Shown one piece after another: positions 5,845 through 5,863 of a DNA stretch of 5,863 nucleotides. A program made the position numbers and the translations under genes. Source of the stretch: Chloroflexota bacterium (GTDB lineage Bacteria > Chloroflexota > Limnocylindria > Limnocylindrales > CSP1-4); contig JAKAAV010000164.1 in NCBI GenBank assembly GCA_021802185.1, forward strand, positions 1 through 5,863. Direction: 5' to 3'. A model generated the notes under the pieces. That model saw nothing but the letters and a program-made list of their open reading frames with translations, was not told the origin of the DNA and searched no databases. Every line of letters starts with the position of its first letter. The first letter of the stretch is position 1.

Positions 5845-5863
5845 ATGCCGGACGTCGTGGTCG
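5845..5863 (+). CDS. Possible start of a divergent gene cut by the right edge
   Basis: An ATG at 5845 opens a frame reading M-P-D-V-V-V before the window ends. AGGCGG at 5832-5837 lies seven bases upstream as a modest ribosome-binding site. A hydrophobic beta-strand right after the Met is common in Rossmann-fold enzymes, but six codons cannot identify a family. It could also be a chance ATG. Confidence 0.3.

Overview
The window is a high-GC (by eye about 70%), densely packed bacterial chromosomal segment. It holds a run of five plus-strand genes, a short convergent minus-strand gene, and what may be the first codons of a further plus-strand gene at the right edge. No tRNA, rRNA, CRISPR array, insertion sequence or phage gene is visible. 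Candidate lineages are Chloroflexota (Limnocylindria or Thermomicrobia-like) and deep Actinobacteriota. The basis is the high GC, the DUF2342 zincin (known mainly from Actinobacteria and Chloroflexi), a CpaE/TadZ-type ATPase with a receiver-like N-terminus, and a 'GKTT' type YchF. This assignment is inference, not proof.

Layout. Positions 2-976 hold the 3' part of a CpaE/TadZ (MinD/ParA superfamily) ATPase gene, cut by the left edge. Then follow murI (glutamate racemase, 981-1838), a DUF2342/zincin_2 putative zinc metallopeptidase (1838-3106), an NAD(P)-dependent D-2-hydroxyacid dehydrogenase (3103-4161) and a YchF/OLA1-family ATPase with a C-terminal TGS domain (4165-5268). All junctions are tight (gap 4 nt, overlap 1 nt, overlap 4 nt, gap 3 nt), so the five genes are very probably one translationally coupled operon. 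A 103-nt convergent spacer with only a weak hairpin separates it from a minus-strand gene (5372-5752) for a 126-residue, strongly acidic, lysine-free protein of unknown function. That gene has its own Shine-Dalgarno sequence and a TATACT -10 box. Beyond it, an ATG at 5845 may start a divergent gene that runs off the window.

How the genes work together. MurI makes D-glutamate for peptidoglycan, YchF is a ribosome-associated ATPase, and the CpaE-like protein is expected to position or regulate a Tad/Flp pilus-type machine. The dehydrogenase and metallopeptidase have no sequence-evident link to these. The operon therefore looks like a mixed housekeeping cluster rather than one pathway. I found no convincing evidence of a new multi-gene system. 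The items most worth a second look are the unknown acidic protein, the altered nucleotide-binding motifs in the CpaE-like and YchF-like ATPases, and the orphan zincin.
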